A stretch of 64,000 nt of DNA, from the NCBI RefSeq assembly GCF_000230995.2, contig NC_019973.1:3362001-3426000 (forward strand). The letters run 5' to 3'. Source of the stretch: Mesorhizobium australicum WSM2073. Lineage in GTDB: Bacteria > Pseudomonadota > Alphaproteobacteria > Rhizobiales > Rhizobiaceae. How positions within the stretch are numbered: position 1 is the stretch's first letter; each line of letters begins with the position of its first letter. The translations under genes and the position numbers were made by a program. Positions 26,618 to 36,987 of this stretch are shown in pieces. The notes below the pieces were generated by a model. It saw only the letters and a list, made by a program, of their open reading frames with translations, did not search any database and was not told where the DNA came from.

Positions 26618-29600
26618 ATGAAAACGGTCTGGCGCATCCTTCGCATTGTCCTTTACACGCTGCTGATCGTGGTCGCGGGTGCGATCGGCGCGCTGGTCGT
26701 GCTGACCAAGACCGAGCGCGGGCGCGACAACCTCGCCGGCATCATTTCGCGGCTGGCTTCAAGCGACGACCGCAAGGTCACCGTCAGCGGCATCAACGGC
26801 ATCTGGTCGGGTAATCTCAGCGTCGACCATGTCGTGCTTGAGGACCGTGAGGGCGCCTGGCTGGTGGCGCGCAAGGTGGCCGTCGACTGGTCGCCGACGG
26901 CACTTCTGTCCAAAAGCTTCAGCGCCGATCGCATCGCCGCCGATCGCGTCGAACTGGCACGCCTGCCGGTGGCCGGTACGCAGCCGCCCGCGCAGAGCGG
27001 CACGACGACGCTGCCGGTCTCCATCGACATCAAGCAGATCGAGCTGCCGGAAATCGCGCTTGGCCAGCAACTGGCCGGCAGCGGCATCGCCGAGCTCGCG
27101 GCCAAGGGAATGCTCAAGGCCGATGCCGCGCCACTGGCGGTCCAGACGGTGCTCAATGTCACCCGTCACGACGGCAAACAGGGCAATGTCGACGCCAAGA
27201 TCCATTTCGCACCCGCCGATAACAAGCTGGACCTCGACCTCAAGGCGTCGGAGCCGGCCGGCGGCATCATTGCCAACCTGCTCAAGCTGCCGGATGCGCC
27301 ACCAGTAGATATCGTGGTTTCGGGCAGTGGGCCGCTTGCCAACTGGAGCGGTGTCGGCACCTTCCTCGTCGACCATCGGATCGTCACCCAGCTCACCGGC
27401 CGTCACCAGCTCACCGACAAGGGCAATCATGTCGAAGCAAAGGGTGACGGCGATTTTGCGCGCTTCCTGCCGGAAAACCTGAAGCCCCTGTTTGCCGGCA
27501 AGACCAGCTTCGATGTCGCGGGCACCGCCACGTCGGTCGGCGGTATCAGCATCGACCGGGCCAGCATCGAGAGCGATGCGGTACACGGCACCGCGTCCGG
27601 CATTGCCGATCCTGCCGGCGCCAGCGACCTGTCGGTCGAACTCGCCGCCAAGGGCCCGCCCGTGGTGATCAGCGTCGGCAGCAAGGCGCAGCCGATCACG
27701 CTCGCGATCAAGAACGCCACAGCGCGCGCCTTCGGCGACGGCAAGGCGCCGATCGTCGACATCGGCGCCTCCTTCGTTTCGATCGTCGCCGGCGGCACGC
27801 GGCTGGACGATCTGGCGGCGCAAATCCATTCCGATGGTTTCGATATCCAGAACCGCGCCGGCCCGGTTGCCGTCAAGCTGGAGGCGGGCGGCCTGAAAAC
27901 CGACGTCGCGACGTTGGCGCCGCTGATCACCGGCAAGGTCAATGTCGATCTGGCCGGTTCGATCAGCAAGGACGCCGTTATTGCCATCGATCAGGGTACG
28001 CTGCGCTCCGATGCGGTCAATGCCTCGCTGACCGCGACGGTGGCGCTCGCCGACATGTCGATGCAGCTCAAAATGAATGCCGATGCCGTGGCGACCGCGT
28101 TTCCCCAGCAGATCGCCTCGGTGCTCGGCGGGCGGGTGAAATTCTCGGCCACGGCATCGCGCGATCCGCAGGGCTCTTTCGCCGCAAACTCGATCGAACT
28201 CACTTCGGGATCGCTCAGCGCCAGCGGTACGGCCAGCATGCAAGGCACTGACATCCAGGCCGACATCAAGGGCAAATTAGGCGACGTTTCGGTGTTGTCG
28301 CCGACGGTCGGCGTGCCGGTTGCCGGCGGGGCCGATTTCGCGCTGTCGGCAAGCGGCGCGATGACCGCGCCGGATTTCACCGTTAGCGCCAACAGCGACA
28401 GCCTGACCGCTTCGGGCCGCACGGTGAAGGCCATCAAGCTGACCGCGAGCGGCAAGGCCGACATAACGAACCCTTCCGCCAACGTCTCGCTGACCGGCGC
28501 CGTCAACGACCAGCCGCTCGACATCAAGGCGGCCCTGGTGACCAGCGAGGGCAAGCGTTCGATCAATGGCTTCCTGGTGTCGCTGGGCGACAACAAGGTC
28601 TCAGGCGACCTGGCGCTCGACGACAAGTTCATGCCCCTGGGCACGCTGACGCTCGCCGCACCTGCCATCGACCAGTTGGCCGCGCTCGCCGGCCAGGCGG
28701 TGACCGGCGACATCAACGGCACCATCCTGTTCGCCAAGGACGGCGATGCACCGTCCATTGCCATCGATGCCAAAAGCACGTCGGTCGCGCGTGGCGAGGT
28801 GACGGCCAAAGCGATCGCCATCAATGCGCTGGTCGCCAATTATCTCAAGGCGCCGGCGATCTCGGGCACCATCAAGGCCGATGCGGTCACTTCGGGAAAC
28901 ACGGAAATCAGCGGCATCGGCGTCGACCTCAAGCGCGACGGCGACTGGACCGATTTCACTGGTGGCGCGACCATAGCAGGCATTCCTGCGACCGCTGCCG
29001 GCCGGGTGAAGATCGCCGAGGGCACCACCAGCGTCGAGATCGCCTCGGGCGACGCCACCGTTCGCGGCATCAAGACGGCGATTGCCGAACCGTCGGCTCT
29101 GACCATCGCCGACGGTACGGCCAAGATCGAGAAGCTGGTGCTCGATATTGGCGGCGGCAAGGTGGCGCTGTCGGGCAGCGCTGGCGAGACGCTCGATCTG
29201 GCGGCGCAGGTCTCCGCCTTGCCGGCGGCGCTTGCCAATGCGTTTTCGCCTGGCCTGGATGCCACGGGAACGCTTGACGGTATCGCTGAAGTGAGCGGAG
29301 CGCCGGCAACTCCCGATATCCGGTTCAACGCGAAACTGGCCGGTGCCGAGACCAGCCAGACCCGCCAGGCAGGGCTCGGACCGCTCGCCGTCGATGCGGC
29401 CGGCAGCTACACGATCGCCGGCGGCGTCGCCCTCGACCATGCAACCCTGTCCGGCGACAAGGTCTCTGGGCAGGCCACAGGCACCATCAATCCGAACGGG
29501 GCGAGCGATTTTGCGATCGATCTGACCTCGTCGGGTCCCAGCCTGCCGCTGACGGTCGGCAGCGCCGAGAGCCCCGTCAAGATCGAGGTCCGATCAGTAT

Positions 29601-32600
29601 CGGCTAAAATCGCGGGCGAAAGCACGCATGCCCGACTGGACCTTTCCGTGATCCTGCCCTCGGTCGTTACCAGCCCGGCGAAGGTGGACGGACTGACCTT
29701 GGCGCTGCACTCGGACGCATTCGATCTCCGGAATCGCGCCGGGCCGGTTTCCGGAACGGTATCGGTGGACAAGGTTGGGCTCGACAATCCAACGATCGCG
29801 CCGCTTATCGCCGGCAAGGTCACGGCCGCGCTCAGCGCCCGGCTGAGCGCCGACACTGTGGCTATCGACAGCGGCTCGCTGAAAAGCGATGCGCTGAGCA
29901 GCCAGGTGGCCGGTCAGGTATCGCTGCGTGACGGTGCCATCGATCTCAACCTGAAGGCGGATGCGCCATCGTCGGCCTTGCCGGCGGCGGCGCGCGGCAT
30001 GCTTGGCGACCGCGCCCAGATAAGCGCCATGCTGAAGCGCGAACCCAACGGCAATCTCCACATCGGTGGATTGAAGCTGACTTCCGGCGCGCTGAGCGCC
30101 GACGGACAGGCAAGCCTTGCCGACAACAAAGTGACCGCCGATATCAGGGGGGCGCTGAGCGACATCTCGCCATTGTCGAAGGATGCCACGGGCGCCATCG
30201 CCTTCGCGCTGAGCGCGCAAGGGCCGGCCATGGCGCCCGACCTGTCGCTTACCGTCAACAGCGACAGACTGTCGGTGGCATCGCGCGAGATCACCGGATT
30301 GAAGCTCACGGCTACCGGCAAGGCCGATGCCGCCAATCCGGCGGCCAATGTCCAACTCACCGGCAATGTCGCCGGGCAGGCGCTGCAGGGGAGTGCCGTG
30401 CTGGCAACGGCGAACGGCAGGAGCGCCGTCAATGGCCTGCTGCTGTCGCTGGGCAAGAACCGGATCTCGGGCGATCTGGCGCTGGACGACAAGTTCGTGC
30501 CTGAAGGCACCATTTCGCTCGACCTTCCCGACATCGGGCCGCTTGCCGCGCTGGCACTGGAAAAGGCCGAAGGCGACGTTCGCGGCACGATCGCCTTCTC
30601 CGGGAATGGCGCGGCGCCGCAGGTCGCCATCAAGGCGACGACCGACTCGATCATACGCGGCGACCTGCAGGCGAAGGCCGTCTCGGTCGATGCGCTGATC
30701 GCCAATTATCTCGCCGCTCCCGTGATTTCAGGCAAGATCCGCGCCGACACCGTCACCTCGGGCGGTACGGTGATCAGCGGCATCAATGTCGATTTGAAGC
30801 GCGATGGCGACTGGACCGGCTTTTCCGGTGGAGCGACGGTCAAGGGCATTCCGGCGCAGGCGGCAGGCCGGGTGAAGGTAGCCAACGGGACGACCACCAT
30901 CGAGCTTGCTTCAGGCCAGGCGACCGTCCAGGGCATCAAGGCGGCCATCGCCCAGGCCTCGACCGTCAGCATCGCCAATGGCACGACGACGTTGGACAGG
31001 CTGGTGCTCAACCTTGGCGGCGGCACCGCGACGGTGACCGGCAAGGTCGGGCAGGCGCTCGACATCAATGCGGTGCTGGCACGCGTGCCGATGTCGCTCG
31101 CCAACAGTTTTTCGCCCGGGCTCGATGCCGCGGGTTCCATTTCCGGCACGGTGAAGGTGACGGGCGCACCGGCGAGCCCCGCGGTTGCCTTCAACATAGA
31201 CGCGGCCGGCGTGCAGACATCGCAGACCCGTGGCGCGGGCGTCGGCGCGGTGAGCGTTTCTTCGTCCGGCACCTTTGCCGGCAACAAGCTGGCCTTCAAC
31301 GCCAATATCAGCGACGGGGCCGGCCTTGGGCTCAAGGGCGGCGGCACGGTGACGACGGTGGGCACTCCGGCGCTGGCGCTCGACTTCAACGGTGCGGTGC
31401 CATTCGGCCTTCTCAGCGAGAAACTTGCCGCGCAGGGCTTGTCGCTGACCGGCAACGCCAACGTCAATGTCCAGGTGCGTGGTCCGGCGACATCTCCGGT
31501 GATCGGCGGCAGCGTCAAAACCTCCGGCGCGCGGCTGGTCGATGCACGCTCGGGCCTTGCCATCAACGATATCGCGGCCGATGTCTCGATCGGCAATGGC
31601 GTTGCCAGGGTCAATCGGTTGACCGGAACCCTGTCGACGCGCGGCAGCCTGTCGGCCAGTGGCACGGTCGGCATCAATCCGGCGCAAGGATTCCCGGCCG
31701 ACCTGTCGATCAAGCTCACGGACGGTCGTTATACGGACGGTCGCGTGGTGACCGCCAACCTTGGCGGCGACCTGACGATCAAGGGGCCGCTGACTTCGGC
31801 ACCGGCGATTGCCGGAACCGTCAACCTGGCCAAGACCGTCATCACGGTCCCGGACAAATTGCCAGGCTCGCTCTCGGCGCTCGACGTCAAGCACAAGAAT
31901 GCGCCGGGTCCGGTCAGGGCGCAGGACAAGGCGCTGCGCCCGGCGACGACCAGCGGCAAGAGCGGTGGCAGCGGTCTTGCGCTCGACGTCACGGTCAACG
32001 CGCCGAACCAGATCTTCATCCAGGGCAGGGGTGTCGACGCCGAATTCGGTGGCTCGCTCAAGCTAACCGGCCCGGCCTCGTCGCCGCAAGCCGTCGGCAC
32101 CTTCACCTTGCAGCGCGGCCGGCTGTCGATCCTTGGCAAGCGGCTGACCTTCACCGAAGGCACGGTCGGGTTCTCGGGTTCGCTGGTGCCTTACCTCAAT
32201 CTGACGGCGACGACGACGACGACCGGCGCGACCGTCACCATCGTGGTGTCGGGCGAGGCGACCAATCCCAAATTCACCTTCAGTTCGGTGCCGGCGCTGC
32301 CGGAGGACGAGGTGCTGGCGCAGTTGATCTTCGGGCGGTCGATGTCGAACCTGTCGCCGCTGCAGATCGCGCAGCTGGCCGAGGCCGCCGGACAATTGGC
32401 CGGCGTCGGCGGTTCGACGTCGCTTCTGGAAAACCTGCGCAGCGCCATCGGCGTCGACGACCTCGACGTGACCACCGATGATAAGGGCGGCACGGCGGTC
32501 TCGGCCGGCAAGTACCTGAACGACCGCACCTATGTGACCATCCAGAAGGGCGACAAGCCGGGTTCCGGCAAGGCGACCATCGATCTCAATGTCGGGCGCG

Positions 32601-32674
32601 GCGTCAAATTGCGCGGCGAGGCGACGGACGCCGGCGAAGCCAAGGGCGGCATCTTCTACGAGAAGGAATATTGA
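26618..32674 (+). CDS. tamB: translocation and assembly module protein TamB, with large internal duplication
   Basis: A 2018-residue protein with a single N-terminal membrane anchor (about residues 8-30, LRIVLYTLLIVVAGAIGALV) and a long beta-repeat body in the periplasm. The C-terminal DUF490/TamB domain covers about 1690-2018 (FTLQRGRLSILGKRLTF, LPEDEVLAQLIFGRSMSNLS). It bridges the inner membrane and TamA for outer-membrane protein insertion or lipid transfer. It is longer than many TamB proteins because about 620 residues occur twice (roughly 27.55-29.41 kb and 29.42-31.28 kb). Both copies hold the landmark VDLKRDGDWT, exactly 1866 bp apart. Confidence 0.93.
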   Translation: MKTVWRILRIVLYTLLIVVAGAIGALVVLTKTERGRDNLAGIISRLASSDDRKVTVSGINGIWSGNLSVDHVVLEDREGAWLVARKVAVDWSPTALLSKSFSADRIAADRVELARLPVAGTQPPAQSGTTTLPVSIDIKQIELPEIALGQQLAGSGIAELAAKGMLKADAAPLAVQTVLNVTRHDGKQGNVDAKIHFAPADNKLDLDLKASEPAGGIIANLLKLPDAPPVDIVVSGSGPLANWSGVGTFLVDHRIVTQLTGRHQLTDKGNHVEAKGDGDFARFLPENLKPLFAGKTSFDVAGTATSVGGISIDRASIESDAVHGTASGIADPAGASDLSVELAAKGPPVVISVGSKAQPITLAIKNATARAFGDGKAPIVDIGASFVSIVAGGTRLDDLAAQIHSDGFDIQNRAGPVAVKLEAGGLKTDVATLAPLITGKVNVDLAGSISKDAVIAIDQGTLRSDAVNASLTATVALADMSMQLKMNADAVATAFPQQIASVLGGRVKFSATASRDPQGSFAANSIELTSGSLSASGTASMQGTDIQADIKGKLGDVSVLSPTVGVPVAGGADFALSASGAMTAPDFTVSANSDSLTASGRTVKAIKLTASGKADITNPSANVSLTGAVNDQPLDIKAALVTSEGKRSINGFLVSLGDNKVSGDLALDDKFMPLGTLTLAAPAIDQLAALAGQAVTGDINGTILFAKDGDAPSIAIDAKSTSVARGEVTAKAIAINALVANYLKAPAISGTIKADAVTSGNTEISGIGVDLKRDGDWTDFTGGATIAGIPATAAGRVKIAEGTTSVEIASGDATVRGIKTAIAEPSALTIADGTAKIEKLVLDIGGGKVALSGSAGETLDLAAQVSALPAALANAFSPGLDATGTLDGIAEVSGAPATPDIRFNAKLAGAETSQTRQAGLGPLAVDAAGSYTIAGGVALDHATLSGDKVSGQATGTINPNGASDFAIDLTSSGPSLPLTVGSAESPVKIEVRSVSAKIAGESTHARLDLSVILPSVVTSPAKVDGLTLALHSDAFDLRNRAGPVSGTVSVDKVGLDNPTIAPLIAGKVTAALSARLSADTVAIDSGSLKSDALSSQVAGQVSLRDGAIDLNLKADAPSSALPAAARGMLGDRAQISAMLKREPNGNLHIGGLKLTSGALSADGQASLADNKVTADIRGALSDISPLSKDATGAIAFALSAQGPAMAPDLSLTVNSDRLSVASREITGLKLTATGKADAANPAANVQLTGNVAGQALQGSAVLATANGRSAVNGLLLSLGKNRISGDLALDDKFVPEGTISLDLPDIGPLAALALEKAEGDVRGTIAFSGNGAAPQVAIKATTDSIIRGDLQAKAVSVDALIANYLAAPVISGKIRADTVTSGGTVISGINVDLKRDGDWTGFSGGATVKGIPAQAAGRVKVANGTTTIELASGQATVQGIKAAIAQASTVSIANGTTTLDRLVLNLGGGTATVTGKVGQALDINAVLARVPMSLANSFSPGLDAAGSISGTVKVTGAPASPAVAFNIDAAGVQTSQTRGAGVGAVSVSSSGTFAGNKLAFNANISDGAGLGLKGGGTVTTVGTPALALDFNGAVPFGLLSEKLAAQGLSLTGNANVNVQVRGPATSPVIGGSVKTSGARLVDARSGLAINDIAADVSIGNGVARVNRLTGTLSTRGSLSASGTVGINPAQGFPADLSIKLTDGRYTDGRVVTANLGGDLTIKGPLTSAPAIAGTVNLAKTVITVPDKLPGSLSALDVKHKNAPGPVRAQDKALRPATTSGKSGGSGLALDVTVNAPNQIFIQGRGVDAEFGGSLKLTGPASSPQAVGTFTLQRGRLSILGKRLTFTEGTVGFSGSLVPYLNLTATTTTTGATVTIVVSGEATNPKFTFSSVPALPEDEVLAQLIFGRSMSNLSPLQIAQLAEAAGQLAGVGGSTSLLENLRSAIGVDDLDVTTDDKGGTAVSAGKYLNDRTYVTIQKGDKPGSGKATIDLNVGRGVKLRGEATDAGEAKGGIFYEKEY

Positions 32675-32926
32675 GGGCCTGGCCTTCATCCTGGCCGCAA
32701 CTGGCGCTGTCGTAACCAGTGCGAATGTCTCAATTTAATTGCCCGAAGAGATTTTGGCGAAATCTGGGCGCACTAGCAATTTTGCGCCAAGACTGTCGCT
32801 ATCACGCGAACTGCCCCCCTTCCAAAGTTGCACATTCGCTAACATGTTCCCAATCCATGCCGTCTTTGACATCATGGCCCGGATGCGGAATGTTAATCGG
32901 CGGAAAGCCAACAATGGGAGTTAGTC
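32675..32926. promoter_or_regulatory. leader region of the peptide-type ABC operon
   Basis: This 252-bp gap separates tamB from the ABC operon. It presumably holds the operon's promoter, since a complete new operon begins after it. I see no strong palindrome and no convincing coding frame. A purine-rich AATGGGAG lies just before the ATG at 32927. Confidence 0.3.
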
Positions 32927-34585
32927 ATGACAATCTATAAGAGCAACGGCGACAGCGTTCCGGATCACATCCTGGCGATGGCCGAAGAAGCCAAGTCGGG
33001 CAAAGTCGATCGCCGCGAATTCCTCGCGCTCGCCAGCGTCTTCGGTGCCTCGACCGCCATGGCCTACGGCCTGCTCGGCCTTGCCGCTCCGACCCCGGCC
33101 AAGGCCGAGGACGTCCAGGGCAAGAAGGGCGGCGTGCTGAAAGTGGCGATGTCGGTCAAGGATCCCAAGGATCCGCGTACCGCCGACTGGTCCGAGATTT
33201 CCAACGCCGAGCGCCAGGCGCTCGAGCCGCTGGTGAAATACACCAAGGAGTACACATTCGCTCCATATCTGCTGGCAAGCTGGGACATCAACGACGACGC
33301 CACCGAGTACACGCTGCATGTGCGGCCTGGCGTCGAATGGAACAATGGCGACAAGTTCACCGCCGATGACGTGATCTACAATTTCACCCGCTGGGCCGAC
33401 AAATCAGCCGAAGGCAACTCGATGCCTGGACGTCTCGGCAGCCTCGTCGACGAAAAGACCAAGAAGTTGCGCGAAGGGTCGATCGTCAAGGTCGACGACA
33501 TGACCGTCAAACTGAAGCTGTCGAAGCCCGACATCGCCATCATCCCGAACCTGTGCGACTATCCCGGCCTCGTCGTCCACAAGAGCTTCGACGAGAAGGG
33601 CGCCAACTTCAAGAACTGCCCGATCGGCACTGGTCCGTTCGAGCTCGTCTCCTATGATGTCGGCCAGAAGGTGGTCTACAAGCGCCGCACGACCGGCAAG
33701 TGGTGGCAGGGCGAAGCCTTCCTCGACGGCGTCGAGTTCATCGACTACGGCACCGATCCGGCCGCGACCGTTTCGGCCTTCGAATCGGGCGAAGTGCAGA
33801 CCAACCACGAAACGACCGCCGACTACGTCAAGATCATCGCGGACGTCGGCGCGCCGCCTTCGGAAGTGGTGACCGCGGCTACCGTGGTGTCGCGCTTCAA
33901 CGTCAACGCCAAGCCTTATGGCGACCAGAAGGTGCGTCAGGCGATGTGCCTGGCCGTCGACAATTCGGTGGTCCTGCAGCTCGGCTACGGCAATGCCGGC
34001 ACGCCGGCCGAAAACCACCATGTCGCGCCGATCCATCCGGAATATGTCGAACTGCCGAAGATCAAGCGCGACGTCGCCAAGGCCAAGCAGATGCTGACGG
34101 AAGCCGGCGTGATCGATTTCGAACACGAGCTGATCAGCAACGACGAGGACTACCACAAGAACACCACGGACGCGATCGCGGCCCAGCTGCGCGAGGCCGG
34201 CATCAAGGTGAAGCGCACCGTGCTGCCGAGCTCGACCTTCTGGAACGACTGGACGAAGTATCCATTCTCGGAGACCAACTGGAACATGCGTCCGCTTGGC
34301 ATCCAGGTCATCGCCATCGCCTACCGCTCGGGCGAAGCCTGGAACGAGACGGCCTATGCCAATCCGGACTTCGACAAGAAGGTCAACGAGGCGCTCGGCA
34401 TCGCCGATGCGGAGAAGCGCAAGGTGGTGATGAAGGACATCGAGCAGATGCTGCAGGATTCCGGCATCATCATCCAGCCTTACTGGCGCAAGCTCTACAT
34501 CAACATCAAGCCCGAGGTGAAGAACCACTCGATGCACCCCACCTACGAGCACGATTTCGGCAAGGTCTGGCTCGATCAGGCGTGA
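32927..34585 (+). CDS. ABC transporter substrate-binding protein, peptide/nickel family (SBP_bac_5), Tat-exported
   Basis: A 552-residue binding protein. The N-terminus carries a twin-arginine motif ([13 protein letters not shown], Arg 29-30) after a long polar region, then a hydrophobic stretch ending AKA-E near 62, so export is probably by Tat. The body follows the OppA/DppA pattern, for example [29 protein letters not shown]. The ligand cannot be read from sequence; peptides, nickel chelates and opines are all family substrates. It heads an operon with two permeases and a fused ATPase. Confidence 0.9.
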   Translation: MTIYKSNGDSVPDHILAMAEEAKSGKVDRREFLALASVFGASTAMAYGLLGLAAPTPAKAEDVQGKKGGVLKVAMSVKDPKDPRTADWSEISNAERQALEPLVKYTKEYTFAPYLLASWDINDDATEYTLHVRPGVEWNNGDKFTADDVIYNFTRWADKSAEGNSMPGRLGSLVDEKTKKLREGSIVKVDDMTVKLKLSKPDIAIIPNLCDYPGLVVHKSFDEKGANFKNCPIGTGPFELVSYDVGQKVVYKRRTTGKWWQGEAFLDGVEFIDYGTDPAATVSAFESGEVQTNHETTADYVKIIADVGAPPSEVVTAATVVSRFNVNAKPYGDQKVRQAMCLAVDNSVVLQLGYGNAGTPAENHHVAPIHPEYVELPKIKRDVAKAKQMLTEAGVIDFEHELISNDEDYHKNTTDAIAAQLREAGIKVKRTVLPSSTFWNDWTKYPFSETNWNMRPLGIQVIAIAYRSGEAWNETAYANPDFDKKVNEALGIADAEKRKVVMKDIEQMLQDSGIIIQPYWRKLYINIKPEVKNHSMHPTYEHDFGKVWLDQA

Positions 34586-34600
34586 CCGCTGCTTGATGGA

Positions 34601-34624
34601 TATGAGGGGCGCCTGCCCCTCATA
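34601..34624 (+). terminator. hairpin after the binding-protein gene
   Basis: tatgaggggc (34601-34610) pairs perfectly with gcccctcata (34615-34624) around a 4-nt loop, 15 nt after the stop. There is no U-tract, so it probably stabilises the upstream mRNA or causes partial termination before the permease genes, rather than ending the operon. Confidence 0.6.
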
Positions 34625-34733
34625 TTCGCAGGATCGTCGCCGTTGCATTGGATGCAGCGGCGGCGGGACGCTACAGGGTTTTCGTCACAGGGTTGACCAT
34701 ATCTGACCCCAACCCGGCCGGCAGGGGGGCACA

Positions 34734-35768
34734 ATGTTCTCATTCATCATCAGACGCATCGGCACGATACTGCTCACGATGCTGTGCCTGACGCTGGTCG
34801 TCTTCTTCCTCGTCAATCTCGAACCCAATCTAAAAAAGCTGGCGATCAGCCAGACCGAAATGCACACATCGGCGGAGCAACTCGAAAGCTGGCTGGTCAA
34901 TCACGGCTATCGCCAGAATTTCTTCGTTCGCTATGGCCAGTGGCTCGGCGTCGTGCCCAAGCAGCCGATCACGGATCCGGCGACCGGAAAGACCACGCAG
35001 CGCTTCTCCTTCTGCAATGACCCGGCCGTGCCGACATTCTCCGGCGTGATCGAGGGTGATTTCGGCTGCTCGACCAAGTTCAAGACCACGGTCGCGGCCA
35101 AGCTGTTCCCTGCGCTGGGCGCTACCGGCATTCTGATGCTCTGCGTGCTGGGCGTAATGGTGCCGGTGTCGCTGCTGGTTGGCATCCTTGCCGGCATGCG
35201 GGAGGGGTCGCGCACCGATCGCGTGCTGTCGATCGCCTCGATCGCCTCGACGGCGACGCCTGAATATGTGTCGGGTGTCATCTTCACCGTCATCTTCGCC
35301 TCCTGGCTCGGCTGGCTGAACGGGTCGGCCGCCTCAGCAAGCCAGGGCATCACGTTCTACAATTTCACCCTGCCGGTGATCACGCTGGCGATCTACGGCA
35401 TCGGCTATATCGCACGCATGACACGCGCCTCGATGGTCGAGGTGATGACGCAGCAATATATCCGCACGGCACGCCTGAAGGGGCTTTCCTTCAAAAGCGT
35501 CGTGGTCAAGCACGCGCTGCGCAACGCGTTGATCGCACCGTTCACCGTCATCATGCTGCAGTTCCCTTGGCTGCTCACCGGCGTCGTCATCGTCGAGGTG
35601 ATGTTCCGCTACCAGGGCTTCGGCTACACGCTGGTCGAGGCCGCCGGCAACAACGACATCGATCTTCTGCTCGGCTGTTCGCTGGTCTCGGTGTTCATCG
35701 TGCTGATCACCCAGCTCATTTCCGACGTCGGCTACGCATTCCTCAATCCGCGCATCCGCGTTCAGTAG
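34734..35768 (+). CDS. peptide/nickel-type ABC transporter permease (DppB family)
   Basis: A 344-residue inner-membrane protein. The N-terminal helix (FIIRRIGTILLTMLCLTLVVFFLVNL) is typical of DppB/OppB. The EAA loop region reads TRASMVEVMTQQYIRTARLKGLSFKSVVVKHALRNAL across about residues 225-260. The periplasmic insert between helices 1 and 2 is long (about residues 40-125) and contains two Cys (FCNDP and FGCSTKF). It pairs with the next gene as the channel. Confidence 0.9.
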   Translation: MFSFIIRRIGTILLTMLCLTLVVFFLVNLEPNLKKLAISQTEMHTSAEQLESWLVNHGYRQNFFVRYGQWLGVVPKQPITDPATGKTTQRFSFCNDPAVPTFSGVIEGDFGCSTKFKTTVAAKLFPALGATGILMLCVLGVMVPVSLLVGILAGMREGSRTDRVLSIASIASTATPEYVSGVIFTVIFASWLGWLNGSAASASQGITFYNFTLPVITLAIYGIGYIARMTRASMVEVMTQQYIRTARLKGLSFKSVVVKHALRNALIAPFTVIMLQFPWLLTGVVIVEVMFRYQGFGYTLVEAAGNNDIDLLLGCSLVSVFIVLITQLISDVGYAFLNPRIRVQ

Positions 35769-35779
35769 GGAGAAGGCGC

Positions 35780-36937
35780 ATGCAAGCTCAATATATCGGC
35801 GCCTCCACCATCATCCTCGAAGTGCTCTGGCGCTTCTGGCCGGTCTGGGCCGCGCTCGCCATCGTCATGGGGGCGAGCTTTCTCTACAAGAAGAAGCTGG
35901 CGCTCTACGGCCAGTTGTTCGACAGCGGCGTCGGCATAGCGGGCGTGTTCATCTGCCTGTTCTGGCTGTTCACGGCGATTTTCGCCTCGACCATCTCGCC
36001 TTTCGATCCGCTCGGCCAGATCCCGATCATGAAGGACACGCTGCCGGGCGCCATCGAACCGCAATCGGGGCTCGTCTACTTGTTCGGCGGCGACAAGCTC
36101 GCCCGCGACGTGTTCTCGCGCATGGTCTATGGCAGCCAGATCGTGCTGATCATCGCACCCGCCGCGACCGGTTTCGCGCTCATGGTCGGCATCACGCTTG
36201 GCCTGCCGGCCGGCTACTACGGCGGCAAGATCGATTCCATCCTGTCGTTCCTGGCCAACCTCGTGCTGGCCTTCCCGGTGATCCTCCTGTTCTACCTGCT
36301 GGTGACGCCGGGCATCATGGACACGCCGATCCCCTATGCGCTGGCCGGCGTCTTCTTCCTGTTTCCGATCATTTTCTTCAGCGTGCTGTTCTGGACGCGC
36401 TACAAGAACCGGCCCGACCGGATTTATATCCTGCTCGGCCTGACACTGATCATAGGCGGCTGGATCTACCTCGGCCTCGTCTTCGACAGGGACCCGCTGC
36501 ACATCGTCCACATCGATCCCAACCAGCTCAATATCTTCGTCGCGGTGGTGTTCGCCTCCAGCCCGGGCGTGTTCCGCATCGTGCGCGGCCTGGTGATGGA
36601 CATCAAGACGCGCGACTATGTGGCGGCGGCGCAGACGCGCGGTGAATCGCCTTGGTACATCATGCTGTGGGAGATCCTGCCCAATGCGCGCGGGCCGCTG
36701 ATTGTCGATGCCTGCCTGCGCATCGGCTACACCACCATACTGCTCGGCACGCTGGGCTACTTCGGCCTGGGCCTTGCGCCCGAGAGCCCGGACTGGGGTA
36801 CGGCGATCAAGGATGCCAGCCGATTGCTGCGGTCCTTTATTCACCCGGCGCTGCCGCCGACGATCGCGTTGATGTCGTTCGTGCTGGGTCTCAACCTGCT
36901 CGCCGACTCACTGCGTGAGCAATCGATGAAGGATTGA
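35780..36937 (+). CDS. peptide/nickel-type ABC transporter permease (DppC family)
   Basis: A 385-residue permease. I start it at ATG 35780, which follows AGGGAGAAGG, rather than further upstream inside the previous gene. Landmarks are FLYKKKLALYGQLFDSGVG, SPFDPLGQIPIMKDTLPG and FGGDKLARDVFSRMVYGSQIVLI near residues 94-118, and the EAA loop TRDYVAAAQTRGESPWYIMLWEILPNA near residue 275. It has an extra hydrophobic segment around 190-235, making it longer than typical DppC proteins. Confidence 0.9.
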   Translation: MQAQYIGASTIILEVLWRFWPVWAALAIVMGASFLYKKKLALYGQLFDSGVGIAGVFICLFWLFTAIFASTISPFDPLGQIPIMKDTLPGAIEPQSGLVYLFGGDKLARDVFSRMVYGSQIVLIIAPAATGFALMVGITLGLPAGYYGGKIDSILSFLANLVLAFPVILLFYLLVTPGIMDTPIPYALAGVFFLFPIIFFSVLFWTRYKNRPDRIYILLGLTLIIGGWIYLGLVFDRDPLHIVHIDPNQLNIFVAVVFASSPGVFRIVRGLVMDIKTRDYVAAAQTRGESPWYIMLWEILPNARGPLIVDACLRIGYTTILLGTLGYFGLGLAPESPDWGTAIKDASRLLRSFIHPALPPTIALMSFVLGLNLLADSLREQSMKD

Positions 36938-36987
36938 CGGCGGGGTCTCAGATCCCACTTGGCCAAGAATAAGGATTGGAGCGACCC

